Notes under the pieces: model-generated
What the model was told of the DNA's origin: nothing
The model's input: the letters and a program-made list of their open reading frames with translations, nothing else
Database searches by the model: none
Origin: Legionella adelaidensis
GTDB taxonomy: Bacteria; Pseudomonadota; Gammaproteobacteria; Legionellales; Legionellaceae
Assembly (NCBI RefSeq): GCF_900637865.1
Contig: NZ_LR134418.1
Coordinates: forward strand, 1 to 64,000
Direction of reading: 5' to 3'
DNA length: 64,000 bases
Shown: positions 52,100-62,771 of the stretch, in pieces
How the letters are laid out: every line of letters starts with the position of its first letter
How positions within the stretch are numbered: the stretch's first letter is position 1
Program-made: the position numbers and the translations under genes

Positions 52100-54676
52100 T
52101 TAATTAAACTTTAGCTCCCCGTCCACCTCATTCACTTTTATTTTATCCCCGGGTCCAAATTTACCTGTTAATAACGCCTGCGCCAGAGAATTTTCTAGTT
52201 TTTGTTGAATGACCCGTTTTAATGGTCTTGCACCGTATACAGGGTCATATCCTGCTTCGGCCAAATAATTCAGTGCTTTGGGATCAACAATTAATTCTAT
52301 ATCCTGCACCTGTAAACGTTTTTTTAGATTATTAATTTGAATAGTAGCAATATTGCCAATTTGCTCTTTGCTCAATGGGTGGAAAACAACGCTATCATCA
52401 ATACGGTTTATAAATTCGGGGCGGAAATGCTGCCCTACTAACTCCATAACCGCTTCTTTAATTTCCTCGTATTTTGCATGCTTGTGACTCATTTCCTGTA
52501 TTAAATGTGAGCCGAGGTTAGAAGTCATCACAATAACAGTATTGCGAAAGTCCACTGTTCGTCCTTGTCCATCCGTTAACCGACCATCGTCCAATACTTG
52601 GAGTAAGATATTGAACACATCCGTATGCGCTTTCTCTATTTCGTCTAGCAAAATAACAGAATAAGGTCTTCTTCTTACTGCTTCCGTTAAATACCCTCCT
52701 TCCTCATATCCCACATAACCAGGAGGTGCACCAATCAGGCGAGCTACCGAATGCTTTTCCATAAACTCAGACATATCGATGCGCACCATTGCCTCGACTG
52801 TATCAAATAAAAATTCCGCTAAAGCTTTACATAATTCTGTTTTTCCTACGCCTGTAGGGCCTAAAAATAAAAAGGACCCAATGGGACGGTTCGGATCAGA
52901 CAATCCTGCACGTGAACGCCGAATAGCATTAGCAACTACATCCACCGCTTCATTTTGCCCAATAACCCGTTTATGCAACGCTTCTTCCATGTGTAATAAC
53001 TTTTCTTTTTCCCCCTCAAGCATTTTAGCTACGGGTATTCCTGTCCATTTAGAAACAACCTCGGCAATTTCCTCTTCTGTCACTTTATTACGTACTAATT
53101 TGGTTTCCTGCTGCTCTGATTGGTTAACCTGTTCCAGTTGTTTTTCTAATTCAGGAATACGCCCATATTGAAGCTCGGACATTCTTCCGAGATCTCCTGC
53201 TCTTCTTGCCGTTTCCAATTCAATTTTTGCTTTCTCAAGGGCTTCTTTGATATGTGTTGCTCCTTGTAATACTGCTTTTTCTGATTTCCAAACTTCTTCT
53301 AAGTCAGAATACTTTTTCTCTAATTCACCAATAGTTTCTTCTAAATCATCTAAACGTTTTTTAGAAGCTTCATCCGATTCTTTCTTTAAAGCTTCCCTTT
53401 CAATTTTTAACTGAATTAACCGCCTATCCAGTTTGTCTAAAGCTTCGGGTTTGGAGTCAATTTCCATGCGAATTTGACTACCGGCTTCATCGATTAAATC
53501 AATGGCTTTATCTGGTAGTTGGCGATCAGTAATATAGCGATGAGAAAGAGTTGCCGCAGCGACAATGGCAGGGTCAGTAATTTCCACCCCATGGTGTACT
53601 TCATACCGTTCTTTTAAGCCGCGCAAGATAGCAATAGTATCTTCGACGCTAGGCTCATTAACCAGGATCTTTTGAAACCGACGCTCTAGCGCTGCGTCTT
53701 TTTCAATATATTGACGGTATTCGTCCAAGGTAGTGGCACCTATACAATGCAACTCACCGCGGGCTAAGGCAGGTTTTAACATATTACCTGCATCCATAGC
53801 CCCTTCTGCTTTCCCCGCTCCTACCATTGTGTGCAACTCATCGATAAAGAGGATGATTTGTCCCTCTTGTTTCGCTAAATCTTTTAAAACTCCTTTTAAA
53901 CGTTCCTCAAACTCCCCCCTAAACTTCGCTCCGGCAATTAATGCTCCCATATCCAAAGAAAGTAAGCGTTTATTTTTAAGACCTTCGGGAACTTCACCAT
54001 TTACAATACGTTGTGCCAAACCTTCTACAATAGCAGTTTTACCTACTCCTGGCTCACCAATTAATACCGGGTTATTTTTCGTACGTCTTTGCAATACTTG
54101 AATAGTACGACGGATTTCATCATCTCTGCCAATAACAGGGTCCAGCTTCCCTTGTTCTGCGCGTTCCGTTAAATCGAGGGTATATTTTTCCAAGGACTGG
54201 CGTTGTTCTTCTGCATTAGGATCATTTACTGCCTCCCCACCACGTAGTTCGTCAATTGCTTTCTCAACAGCTTTTTTATTGGCTCCTGCTTGCTCTAATA
54301 ACTTACCGAGACTGCCTCCCTCTTCCATTGCGGCTAAAATAAAAAGCTCACTGGAAATGAAATTGTCTTTACGCTGTTGGGCTAATTTATCAGTAAGATT
54401 TAATAAGCGATTAAGACTATTGGAAATGTGTACTTCTCCAGCCATTCCCCCAGATACTTGTGGCAATCGTTCCAACGCTTGATCAAGTTGGGTTCGTAAT
54501 TGCGCTATATTCACTCCTGCTTTGGAGAGCAGCGGGCGACAACTCCCTCCTTGTTGATCCAGTAATGCTTTCATTAAATGTTCCGGTTCAATGAAATTAT
54601 TATCTCTTCCTAATGCTAATGATTGAGCATCAGCTAAAGCCATTTGAAACTTGGAGGTGAGTTTGTCCATTCGCAT
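52100..54676 (-). CDS. clpB: Disaggregase chaperone ClpB
   Basis: 858 residues, full length. Clp_N repeats (1-145), first AAA+ domain with [17 protein letters not shown] and [13 protein letters not shown], middle coiled coil (about 410-520), second AAA+ with [17 protein letters not shown] and [10 protein letters not shown], and the C-terminal D2-small domain. Rescues aggregated protein with DnaK. Start [11 protein letters not shown] matches E. coli MRLDRLTNKFQ. A heat-shock promoter is possible upstream. Confidence 0.97.
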   Translation of the reverse strand: MRMDKLTSKFQMALADAQSLALGRDNNFIEPEHLMKALLDQQGGSCRPLLSKAGVNIAQLRTQLDQALERLPQVSGGMAGEVHISNSLNRLLNLTDKLAQQRKDNFISSELFILAAMEEGGSLGKLLEQAGANKKAVEKAIDELRGGEAVNDPNAEEQRQSLEKYTLDLTERAEQGKLDPVIGRDDEIRRTIQVLQRRTKNNPVLIGEPGVGKTAIVEGLAQRIVNGEVPEGLKNKRLLSLDMGALIAGAKFRGEFEERLKGVLKDLAKQEGQIILFIDELHTMVGAGKAEGAMDAGNMLKPALARGELHCIGATTLDEYRQYIEKDAALERRFQKILVNEPSVEDTIAILRGLKERYEVHHGVEITDPAIVAAATLSHRYITDRQLPDKAIDLIDEAGSQIRMEIDSKPEALDKLDRRLIQLKIEREALKKESDEASKKRLDDLEETIGELEKKYSDLEEVWKSEKAVLQGATHIKEALEKAKIELETARRAGDLGRMSELQYGRIPELEKQLEQVNQSEQQETKLVRNKVTEEEIAEVVSKWTGIPVAKMLEGEKEKLLHMEEALHKRVIGQNEAVDVVANAIRRSRAGLSDPNRPIGSFLFLGPTGVGKTELCKALAEFLFDTVEAMVRIDMSEFMEKHSVARLIGAPPGYVGYEEGGYLTEAVRRRPYSVILLDEIEKAHTDVFNILLQVLDDGRLTDGQGRTVDFRNTVIVMTSNLGSHLIQEMSHKHAKYEEIKEAVMELVGQHFRPEFINRIDDSVVFHPLSKEQIGNIATIQINNLKKRLQVQDIELIVDPKALNYLAEAGYDPVYGARPLKRVIQQKLENSLAQALLTGKFGPGDKIKVNEVDGELKFN

Positions 54677-54726
54677 AATAAAAAACCTTATTTTTGAGAT
54701 TTAAATTGATCTTTATCTACCGTAAA

Positions 54727-54753
54727 ATGTGGCTTCATTATAAAAAAATCAAG
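54727..54753 (-). promoter_or_regulatory. Possible sigma-32 (heat-shock) promoter of clpB
   Basis: On the minus strand CTTGAT (54753-54748) and CCACAT (54732-54727) approximate the sigma-32 CTTGAA/CCCCAT pattern, 15 bases apart. A TATAAT between them could instead act as a sigma-70 -10 box. Weak evidence. Confidence 0.25.
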
Positions 54754-54761
54754 TAGATAGT

Positions 54762-55712
54762 ATGAATAATAATTCCCCCGCAGAAAATGAATCGCAGCTA
54801 TTACTGAATAAAATTATTTTAGAATATATGCGCGATCAGAAGCGCAGACGGTTTTGGCGTTGGGTTATCCGAGTTATTATTTTTCTTTTTATTTTATGGA
54901 TTTTATATTCTATTCTGGCTAAACAAACGGACACCAAAGAAACAAAAACAACCCCCCATGTAGGCGTCATTGATCTCAAAGGCACCATTTTTGACGATCA
55001 AAGCGCCAATGCCGACAACCTAATGAAGAGCATGGAAAAGGCTTATAAAAATAATAACATGAAAGCCATGATCCTTCGTATTGATAGTCCAGGTGGTAGC
55101 CCGGTACAAGCGGATTATATGTATAACACCGTTCGCTATTTCCGCAAAAAATATCCTGATATCAAAGTGTATGCGGTTTGTGTAGATGCTTGCGCTTCTG
55201 CTGCCTACTATGTAGCAGCAGCGGCAGATGAAATTTATGCCAGCCCCTCAAGTCTCGTAGGCTCTATTGGCGTTCTCTATAATGGTTTTGGCTTTGTCGA
55301 CACCCTGCAAAAACTAGGCGTAACGCGTCGACTTTATACTTCAGGAGAAAACAAAGGATTTATGGATCCTTTTTCCCAAGTGACGCCGGATCAAGAAAAG
55401 CTTTTAAAACAAATGCTAAATATCATTCATCAACAATTTATTGATAAGGTGAAAGAAGGTAGAGGCAACCGACTCATTATTGGCCCGGAAACATTCTCAG
55501 GTCTCTTTTGGACCGGTGTACAAGCCAAACAGCTAGGCCTGATAGATGGTTTTGCCAGCCCCGGCCAACTAGCCAGAGAGATTATTAAAGTTGAAAAAAT
55601 GGTCGACTACACCTACAAAGAAAATGTAATCGATAGACTGGCTAAAAATATTGGCTCAGCGATGATGGATAAATTGCCTACAGCATTAGGATTACGCGAG
55701 GGGTTTAAATAA
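54762..55712 (+). CDS. SppA-like signal-peptide peptidase (S49 family)
   Basis: 316 residues. One N-terminal membrane anchor (about 36-58), then a single S49 domain: ILRIDSPGGSPVQADYMY, DACASAAYYVAAAADEIYA (nucleophile Ser in ASAA) and SPSSLVGSIGVLYN, with the general-base Lys in YTSGENKGFMDPF. This is the short (36K) type. Degrades cleaved signal peptides or membrane proteins. A family A palindrome follows three bases after the stop. Confidence 0.92.
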   Translation: MNNNSPAENESQLLLNKIILEYMRDQKRRRFWRWVIRVIIFLFILWILYSILAKQTDTKETKTTPHVGVIDLKGTIFDDQSANADNLMKSMEKAYKNNNMKAMILRIDSPGGSPVQADYMYNTVRYFRKKYPDIKVYAVCVDACASAAYYVAAAADEIYASPSSLVGSIGVLYNGFGFVDTLQKLGVTRRLYTSGENKGFMDPFSQVTPDQEKLLKQMLNIIHQQFIDKVKEGRGNRLIIGPETFSGLFWTGVQAKQLGLIDGFASPGQLAREIIKVEKMVDYTYKENVIDRLAKNIGSAMMDKLPTALGLREGFK

Positions 55713-55714
55713 GT

Positions 55715-55788
55715 GTAGGTTGGTGCCAAGGGCCCAACCAATCAATCTCATTCAACATGATTGTTGGGCCTATCGGCGCCAACCTACA
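55715..55788. terminator. Family A repeat pair forming a terminator
   Basis: TGTAGGTTGGTGCC, then GGGCCCAACCAATCA on the left and its imperfect complement ending in GGCGCCAACCTACA on the right form a stem of about 30 bases. It lies between the convergent SppA-like gene and mpl, whose stop is four bases past the right arm. Confidence 0.75.
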
Positions 55789-55791
55789 TTT

Positions 55792-57141
55792 TTAACCCAC
55801 ATTCTCTATCAACCGCTGATGGATATTCCCAAACCCCCTGTTACTCATAACCAAAACCGCATCTCCTTCCTTAGCCTCTTCGGCTACCTTTGCCACAATG
55901 TCATCAACCGTTGCTAAAATAAAAAAAGAAGAAGGCCAATCTTTGGCGATGGTCTGAATATCAAAGTCATGTGGGTTCAACACGAATGCTTGATCGGCAA
56001 GTCTTAATGCCTCCGTCATTTGTTCCGAATGCACTCCTGTTCGCATAGTATAGGAAGCAAACTCTAATACAACATTAATACGTTTATGTCTTTGGCTATT
56101 TTTTAAAGCTTCAAGCGTTCGTCTAATAGCGGTAGGATGATGAGCAAAATCATCATAAATAGTAATACCATTCTTACACCCGCGTATCTCTAAACGCCTT
56201 TTTACTGGAGTAAAATGCATTAAAGCCTCCGCTGCCTTAGCAGGTTCTACTCCTGCGTGATTACTGGCAGCGAGGGCAGCGAGAGCATTTTCTACGTTGA
56301 ATTGTCCAATTAAAGACCAATTAATTTCCGCAACACATTTCCCTTGATACCAAATTTCAAACCGGCTTCCGGTGTCATCTAATAATTTTGCTCGCCAATC
56401 GGCATTGTCGTCTAAAGAAATTTCTTGTATAGGGCAATAACATCCTTTATCAATTACGGCATTTAATGCCGTATCATTTTTCGGTTTAATAACCAAACCA
56501 TTACCAGGGATAGTTTTTAAAAAATAGTGGAATTGTTGTTGAATCGCTTCCAGGTTACTGTAAATATCCGCATGATCAAATTCTAAATTATTGAGAATAG
56601 CGACTTCAGGATGGTAATGGATAAATTTAGGTCGCTTATCAAAAAAAGCACTATCATACTCATCTGCTTCAATGACAAACCACTCACCTTCCCCTAAGTG
56701 CGCACTGGTTTTAAAGTCACTAGAAACTCCACCTATTAAAAAACCCGGATTTAACCCGGCATAATGAAGTATAAAAGCAAGCATAGAAGTAGTAGTAGTT
56801 TTACCATGCGTTCCTGAAACCGCAAGTACTTTGTAACGCGACAAAATATTTTCCGCAAGCCACTGCGGGCCAGAAATATAAGGACGACGGGCATTTAATA
56901 CGGCTTCCATTACTGGCATCCCCCGTTTTATTGCATTCCCTACAATTACACAATCGGCTTTTAAAGCGGTAGTGGAATCACTGTATCCCTCCGTCCATTC
57001 AATACCTTTATCCCGCAATAAATCGCTTATGGGAGGGTAACAATGCTCATCACTCCCTGTGACGGTATATCCTGCTTCTCTGGCAAGAATTGCCAAAGCA
57101 CTCATAAAAGTTCCACTAATACCCAGAATATGTAAATGCAT
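55792..57141 (-). CDS. mpl: UDP-MurNAc:tripeptide ligase Mpl
   Basis: 449 residues. HILGISGTFMSALAILAREAGYTVTGSDEHCYPP and VSGTHGKTTTTSML (ATP loop), NLEFDHADIY and YDDFAHHPTAIRRTLEAL are standard Mpl. Recycles murein tripeptide back into peptidoglycan synthesis. The ATG at 57141 comes two bases after the stop of the upstream membrane-protein gene, so the genes are coupled. Confidence 0.96.
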   Translation of the reverse strand: MHLHILGISGTFMSALAILAREAGYTVTGSDEHCYPPISDLLRDKGIEWTEGYSDSTTALKADCVIVGNAIKRGMPVMEAVLNARRPYISGPQWLAENILSRYKVLAVSGTHGKTTTTSMLAFILHYAGLNPGFLIGGVSSDFKTSAHLGEGEWFVIEADEYDSAFFDKRPKFIHYHPEVAILNNLEFDHADIYSNLEAIQQQFHYFLKTIPGNGLVIKPKNDTALNAVIDKGCYCPIQEISLDDNADWRAKLLDDTGSRFEIWYQGKCVAEINWSLIGQFNVENALAALAASNHAGVEPAKAAEALMHFTPVKRRLEIRGCKNGITIYDDFAHHPTAIRRTLEALKNSQRHKRINVVLEFASYTMRTGVHSEQMTEALRLADQAFVLNPHDFDIQTIAKDWPSSFFILATVDDIVAKVAEEAKEGDAVLVMSNRGFGNIHQRLIENVG

Positions 57142-57143
57142 AG

Positions 57144-57686
57144 TTATCGCCAAAAAGAAATAGTTAAAATATTAGTTGCTAATAGCCCAACGCTAGCAAG
57201 CACAGCGGGAAAATAAGGAAGGGATAAAGCTTCCTTATAAATGTAAACTGTGAGAATAAATTGCCAGGCCGTTAAAATCAACGTAGCCAGTAAATAAAGA
57301 ATACCTAAAAGCATCAGAGGAGAAGAAATCTCTCCATTAGTGGAGACCACGGGCATGAATAATAGTAATGGAATAGCAAAAATATGAATAATAAAATGGC
57401 AAGCAAAAAGAGAGGTAAGAGTTTGCACAAAGCGGTTATAAACACCGAGGGCCTTTAATAAAATACCTGTATAGAGCGTATAAGAAACTATTAATGCTAT
57501 AGCCGCAAAAATGGCACCTAAATAAGTGAACTGCAGTTCAATATGCGACCATTCCCATTGAAAAATCATTATAGTCAAATAAAGACAAGCAACCAGAACT
57601 AATAAAAGCAAAGAATGAGGGGTATTAGCCGGAGAATCTTTAAAAATAGTCACTTGCCAATATTTTTTAATTAATGTTGCCCACAT
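57144..57686 (-). CDS. Five-helix inner-membrane protein between yhdP and mpl, unknown function
   Basis: 180 residues with five hydrophobic segments (about 25-44, 52-76, 88-112, 123-144, 155-178). No family recognised. Its ATG overlaps the yhdP stop (TAATG) and its stop nearly touches mpl, so it is translated as part of the ftsK-mpl block. Envelope neighbours suggest an envelope role, which is inference. Confidence 0.75.
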   Translation of the reverse strand: MWATLIKKYWQVTIFKDSPANTPHSLLLLVLVACLYLTIMIFQWEWSHIELQFTYLGAIFAAIALIVSYTLYTGILLKALGVYNRFVQTLTSLFACHFIIHIFAIPLLLFMPVVSTNGEISSPLMLLGILYLLATLILTAWQFILTVYIYKEALSLPYFPAVLASVGLLATNILTISFWR

Positions 57687-60600
57687 TAACTTTCCCTTTT
57701 AAAAATACTTACTTGTTGCACTATGGGATCCTTCCAGGGCCCTGTTACCGTATAAGTATACCCACTAATTTTTTGCATGCTACGATTGATAATTTTGCTC
57801 GCCACCCAGGTTGCTATGCCCGCGATAGGCCCACCGGCAATAGTCGCTACAACGGGAAGACTTGCGGTAATATGAGGATTCACTCGCAAATCTACATTAT
57901 ATAGCTTTTGGACTAAATCCAAATCACCGACCATACTTGCGTAAGCCACCGGTCCATCTATATAACTATCCTCCGTATGCATTACCCCATTTTTCACTAC
58001 AAAGTTACCTTTTAACTCATCAAAACTATACCCGGAATCTGCCAAATCGCTAAAATCCAGCTTTAGACGTCTTGGTATCGTTTGTAAGCTCAAAATACTG
58101 AGTAGTTTACCCATACCTAATTTTTTTTGGGTGTCGGGGCTTAGTTGGGTTATTCGCCCGTCTTCTAATTCTAAATACAAATCTCCATTTAATTTTTTTA
58201 AAGCAAACGCATTAACCCCGCCACTCCAGCCACCTTTAAAATAAATTTGTCCTTTCTCTGCCTCAATAGCCGGGGAAATATCCCAACGCACTAAAGTTTG
58301 TCCCAAATCTTTTATTTTCATCGTAGCTTCTACGTCGGTACGGTTAATTTTACCCTCTTTCAGCCAATTCCCTTTTACGCTAATACTGTATGCCGGAGAG
58401 GCTATTTTACAACTTTCAATTTGCAAGCGATTACCCGTACTTTTACTTTCGAGATTTACACTACCCAGGTTCATTTTTCCCACTACAAAATCATCGATGG
58501 TTAAAGAAAGATTGGGAATTTTATCAGGTGAGAGCTCCATGAAGGTTTTATTTTTTTCAGAACTCGAAACCAAGGAGTTTTCAAGTATTAAATGTTTAAT
58601 AGATCCATTAATGCTATTTTCTTTACCTTGATAAAGTAACTGCCCTTCAATGGCTTTTTGTTGGATTGCCACTTCCCAACTGGCCTCTCCTTTCTTAATT
58701 GCTTGAATGGCAATGTCATTTATTTCATTTTGATTAAAAAGAAGAGAATGGATACTCACATCAATTGTTTTAATCTTATCTTTTAATGGCGAAGGGCCTT
58801 CTTCGGGAATTGACGCAAATACTTTTGTCCATTTATTCCAATCAAATACCGGTAATGTCCCAGTAATATCGATACCGTCTTCTTCGGGTAAATTTGCATC
58901 CCCTGGGCCAAAATGAATTTCACCTTTCTTTAAAACATATCCTTTTTTCTTACTGGCAACCCAAAAATTGCTGCTCAGTTGATTGTTATAATTAAATTGT
59001 AAATGCACTGCTTTTTTTGGATTAAAGTTAACATCTACCGAGAGTGGGGTTCTATCCGTAAAATTTTTATTAAATGGAGGAGGTAACTTTAAAGCAACAC
59101 CCTCCAGATCACTGTTTATTCTAATATGATCCAAATCATTCGGGTCGTCAGTTAAGGTGATTATTCCTTCTAACGCTAAGTGTCCTTGCATGAAAGAAAA
59201 AATTGGAAAGTTGAATTTGTTTTTTAAAACCTCAATGGTGGTATTCCCTAGTATCTGCAACTCTGTATAAGGTTGTGGATTATTCCGAACGGAACGTACA
59301 TGTAAAGAAACCGGATCACCCATCAAAACAGCTTCTAAAGCACTATTGGTTACACCATCTTGGTCAAAAAGTAAAATACCGTTGATATTAGTGACTGGAA
59401 TATCATTTATTGGATGGTGCACCACGACGTTGTTGTCATTAAAAGTTACCGAACCTTTTGCTAACAATTTATCGTTTTCGGGATAAAGAGGAATTTCCAA
59501 TTTCAAATCCAGATTCAATAATCCATCCATGGAAAGCGTTTGGAGGCGTGATAATATTTTATTCAATGGCGAATGTGTTACATAATTAAGTGCCGCGTTT
59601 GCAGGTGCTTCGACTTTACCATGAATATACATAGTATCTTTCTGACCTAAATCTTCCACACGTAAATTTATCTCATGTGCCGAAATATTTAATAATTCGG
59701 CATTGATAACGTTGGCTTCCAAGATCCGTTTATTTACTTGTAAAGACCCTTCAATATTACGGGTGATAGGCCATTGTTCTTTAAAAATTAAATCTACGCC
59801 ATGTAAGTAAGTATTAATAGAAAATTCGCCTGGGTAGATATCGAAGGGAAAATCATTTACTAACCCATTAACCTTTACTTCACCACTTAATTGCCCAATA
59901 CGTTTAATGTCATTTTTTAACCAGGTATTTAATTTTGGTTTTATGTATTTAGCTGGAACGTAGGGAAGCCACTGTTGGGCATTCGTTGCAGAAAATGAAC
60001 CACTCAAACGCAATAATCCACCAGTGGGTGCAGAAGGATTATCCCAAGCACCTTCACCACTTATTACTAAATCGGGATGGGCAATAACCAAGCGCTCGAA
60101 AGTAATACGGGTACCATGACTTAATTCTTTCCAGTCTACTATGGTATTCATCTCTTTAAATACTATGGGAGGAAGTTTTGCTCGCGGTTTTAACGCCATA
60201 TGTTGTGAGGAAATCTCCACCCTTCCCTCATTAGGTTGCCAATAAAGAACGCCTGATAAATGACTGACGCCTGGAATTTCTTTGGTTAGTGGCCAATGCA
60301 AATTATCAAATTGGGTTAATACATAAGTAGGCTGGCTATTTCTAATTTCAATTTGATTGTACAGTAAGTTGCCATCAGGATTTATTTTGAGAAAAGGTTT
60401 CAGATTGTCAGGCCACGCAATATCGGCTTGCAAAAGAGGTTTTAGCAACAATTTTTCAACAAAAATTCGATAAAAATCCTCGGAAACCCGGTATTCTATT
60501 AGTAAAGAGTTTTCCGGCCACACTTGGGTGGGGGTTTTTAACCTAATATGATCGCCGGTAACGCGCCACCCGTCTTTGCGAGGCTGCCAGGCCAGATTAG

Positions 60601-61483
60601 CCATAAATGAAGAAATAGTATTTTTTACCGTGGAGTTTTGTTTAGTCCATACCCAATTGGCAATACTTAATTGACTTTGTAAATTAACAACTTTTCCTTT
60701 CTCAATGTCTATCCAGAAATCTACATTGGCCGCTCCTTTTTCTATTGTAAGCGGAAGTTGGGGGTAAAAACTTTGCCATTGGGCAGGATAAAAATTCTTT
60801 AAGGATAGAAAAACATTTCCAAATATTTTTTTCCAGTTACCAGGGTTGATTTCCAGGTCCGCTAAAAAAGTTACTGTGGTCGGTTGCGCTTGATTTAACC
60901 GTGCGGCTCCTTTAAGTTTGTATCTTCCATAATGATTTTTTGCGGTTAAGAAAATATTATCTAAAGGAAGCACCATCCCATTTTGTAAGTAAACAGTTGC
61001 ACTTACTTCTTTTATAATTATTTTCTTTTGTGCGAGTAGCCAATTAGCTACTAAATAATATGTATTGGGATCAAGGGTCATCCTTTGATTTGTCTGAAAA
61101 CCCGCAACTTCCCAGCCATTGTCTGTTTGCTTAATCGTAAGATTTACTTTATCAACATAAAAAAGACCGGGCTGCAAACTCCAATGCCACAGAGAGCTTA
61201 AAATATCAATGCCAATAAATAGCTTATTAAGAGTAATTTTATGATGCGTTTGATCAGAAAGTGAAACATTATCCAGCTTTAAAACGGGTTGAAACCAGTA
61301 CCAACCGGTCTCCATCGTTTTAATAGAAACGGGTTGCCCTAACATTAATGATAAATGTTGCTCGACTTCACCCTTATATTGCTTAGCCCAAGGTGTTAAT
61401 GCGCGAAAAACACTAAAAATGATCGCTAAAAGGATAATAAAAATTGCAAAAGGAACCCAAACTTTTTTAATATATTTATTCAC
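57686..61483 (-). CDS. yhdP: YhdP/AsmA-family inter-membrane lipid transport protein
   Basis: 1265 residues. One N-terminal membrane helix (about 9-29) followed by a long repetitive beta-rich region, as in YhdP/TamB/YdbH bridges that carry phospholipid to the outer membrane. Family wording includes SLMLGQPVSIKTMETGWYWF near the start and the C-terminal DGRITQLSPDTQKKLGMGKLLSILSLQTIPRRLKLDFSDLADSGYSFDELKG, then VATIAGGPIAGIATWVASKI. It overlaps rarA by eight bases. With mlaA also in this window, lipid homeostasis is well represented. Confidence 0.93.
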   Translation of the reverse strand: MNKYIKKVWVPFAIFIILLAIIFSVFRALTPWAKQYKGEVEQHLSLMLGQPVSIKTMETGWYWFQPVLKLDNVSLSDQTHHKITLNKLFIGIDILSSLWHWSLQPGLFYVDKVNLTIKQTDNGWEVAGFQTNQRMTLDPNTYYLVANWLLAQKKIIIKEVSATVYLQNGMVLPLDNIFLTAKNHYGRYKLKGAARLNQAQPTTVTFLADLEINPGNWKKIFGNVFLSLKNFYPAQWQSFYPQLPLTIEKGAANVDFWIDIEKGKVVNLQSQLSIANWVWTKQNSTVKNTISSFMANLAWQPRKDGWRVTGDHIRLKTPTQVWPENSLLIEYRVSEDFYRIFVEKLLLKPLLQADIAWPDNLKPFLKINPDGNLLYNQIEIRNSQPTYVLTQFDNLHWPLTKEIPGVSHLSGVLYWQPNEGRVEISSQHMALKPRAKLPPIVFKEMNTIVDWKELSHGTRITFERLVIAHPDLVISGEGAWDNPSAPTGGLLRLSGSFSATNAQQWLPYVPAKYIKPKLNTWLKNDIKRIGQLSGEVKVNGLVNDFPFDIYPGEFSINTYLHGVDLIFKEQWPITRNIEGSLQVNKRILEANVINAELLNISAHEINLRVEDLGQKDTMYIHGKVEAPANAALNYVTHSPLNKILSRLQTLSMDGLLNLDLKLEIPLYPENDKLLAKGSVTFNDNNVVVHHPINDIPVTNINGILLFDQDGVTNSALEAVLMGDPVSLHVRSVRNNPQPYTELQILGNTTIEVLKNKFNFPIFSFMQGHLALEGIITLTDDPNDLDHIRINSDLEGVALKLPPPFNKNFTDRTPLSVDVNFNPKKAVHLQFNYNNQLSSNFWVASKKKGYVLKKGEIHFGPGDANLPEEDGIDITGTLPVFDWNKWTKVFASIPEEGPSPLKDKIKTIDVSIHSLLFNQNEINDIAIQAIKKGEASWEVAIQQKAIEGQLLYQGKENSINGSIKHLILENSLVSSSEKNKTFMELSPDKIPNLSLTIDDFVVGKMNLGSVNLESKSTGNRLQIESCKIASPAYSISVKGNWLKEGKINRTDVEATMKIKDLGQTLVRWDISPAIEAEKGQIYFKGGWSGGVNAFALKKLNGDLYLELEDGRITQLSPDTQKKLGMGKLLSILSLQTIPRRLKLDFSDLADSGYSFDELKGNFVVKNGVMHTEDSYIDGPVAYASMVGDLDLVQKLYNVDLRVNPHITASLPVVATIAGGPIAGIATWVASKIINRSMQKISGYTYTVTGPWKDPIVQQVSIFKRES

Positions 61484-62771
61484 GTTTACGTGCTTGTTCG
61501 TCTAGTTGTTTTAGGAAGGCAAGCCTTTCAGCAATTTTAAGCTCCAGACCCCTGTCAACGGGCTTATACCAAGTCTGCGAAGACATTCCTTCGGGAAAAT
61601 AGTTTACATCTGCTGCATAACCATAAGGCTCATCATGAGCATAACGATAAGCTGCGCCATAACCTAATTTTTTCATAAGATGAGTCGGAGCATTGCGAAG
61701 ATAAATCGGTACTTCCCGTGATTTATCTTTTTTCACAAAAGCCATGGCTTCATTAAAAGCAGTATATCCGGCATTACTTTTAGCTGCTGTGGCCAAATAA
61801 ATAACCGCTTGCGCTAATGCTAACTCTCCTTCCGGCGTTCCTAAACGTTCATACGTTGTGGCCGCATCATTGGCAATTTGAAGAGCACGGGGATCGGCAA
61901 GGCCAATATCCTCCCACGCCATACGAATGATTCTCCTGGCAAGATATTTGGGATCCACTCCGCCATCTAGCATCCTGCATAACCAATACAAAGCCGCATC
62001 AGGACTAGAACCGCGTACAGATTTATGTAAAGCCGAAATTTGATCATAAAAATTTTCACCGCCTTTATCAAAGCGCCGGCCACTTTGTACAAGCACATTA
62101 TTAATAAATTCCGCGTTAATTTCTGTTTTCTCTAAGGTAAGCGCCGCTGTATTTACTTGCTCTAACAAGTTTAAAAATCGACGCGCATCTCCATCTGCAT
62201 AGGAGATTAGCATTTTAATCGCTTCTTCTTCAAAATTGAGATGCGAGAGAACTTTGGTGTGTGCACGTTTTAAAAGTTCTCGCAATTCTTTATCCGTTAA
62301 CGGTTTCAATACATACACTTGCGCTCTGGAAAGTAAAGCAGAAATGACTTCAAAAGAAGGATTTTCGGTTGTCGCACCTATAAAAGTGATAAGACCCGAT
62401 TCCGTATATGGGAGCAATGCATCTTGTTGCGCTTTATTAAAGCGATGAATCTCATCAATAAAAAGAATAGTATGCCTATTTTTGGCCTGATAATTTTTAG
62501 CTTCCTCAACCGCCGCTCGTATATCTTTTACCCCCGAAAAAACGGCAGATAAGGCAATCCATTCACAATCGAAAGTATTAGCGGTTAACTTGGCAATGGT
62601 AGTCTTGCCTACTCCCGGGGGACCCCAAAGAATCATGGAATGCAACTTTCCCGACTCAAAAGCTAAACGCAATGGTTTTCCTGGCCCCAAAAGGTGCGAT
62701 TGGCCGATTACCTCATTTAAGGTGGTCGGCCTTAATAATTCAGCGAGAGGGGGAGGGAGAGGGGATGTCAT
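61476..62771 (-). CDS. rarA: Replication-associated recombination AAA+ ATPase RarA
   Basis: 431 residues. LAELLRPTTLNEVIGQSHLLGPGKPL, Walker A GPPGVGKTT, Walker B LFIDEIHRFNKAQQDALL, then SVRGSSPDAALYWLCRML and YLRNAPT. Clamp-loader-like ATPase at stalled forks. The order ftsK-lolA-rarA matches E. coli. It overlaps the end of lolA by four bases. Confidence 0.96.
   Translation of the reverse strand: MTSPLPPPLAELLRPTTLNEVIGQSHLLGPGKPLRLAFESGKLHSMILWGPPGVGKTTIAKLTANTFDCEWIALSAVFSGVKDIRAAVEEAKNYQAKNRHTILFIDEIHRFNKAQQDALLPYTESGLITFIGATTENPSFEVISALLSRAQVYVLKPLTDKELRELLKRAHTKVLSHLNFEEEAIKMLISYADGDARRFLNLLEQVNTAALTLEKTEINAEFINNVLVQSGRRFDKGGENFYDQISALHKSVRGSSPDAALYWLCRMLDGGVDPKYLARRIIRMAWEDIGLADPRALQIANDAATTYERLGTPEGELALAQAVIYLATAAKSNAGYTAFNEAMAFVKKDKSREVPIYLRNAPTHLMKKLGYGAAYRYAHDEPYGYAADVNYFPEGMSSQTWYKPVDRGLELKIAERLAFLKQLDEQARKRE

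Noticed and set aside
52779..53171. 130-codon plus-strand ORF inside clpB
   Set aside because: Antisense shadow of the conserved AAA+ and coiled-coil regions of ClpB.
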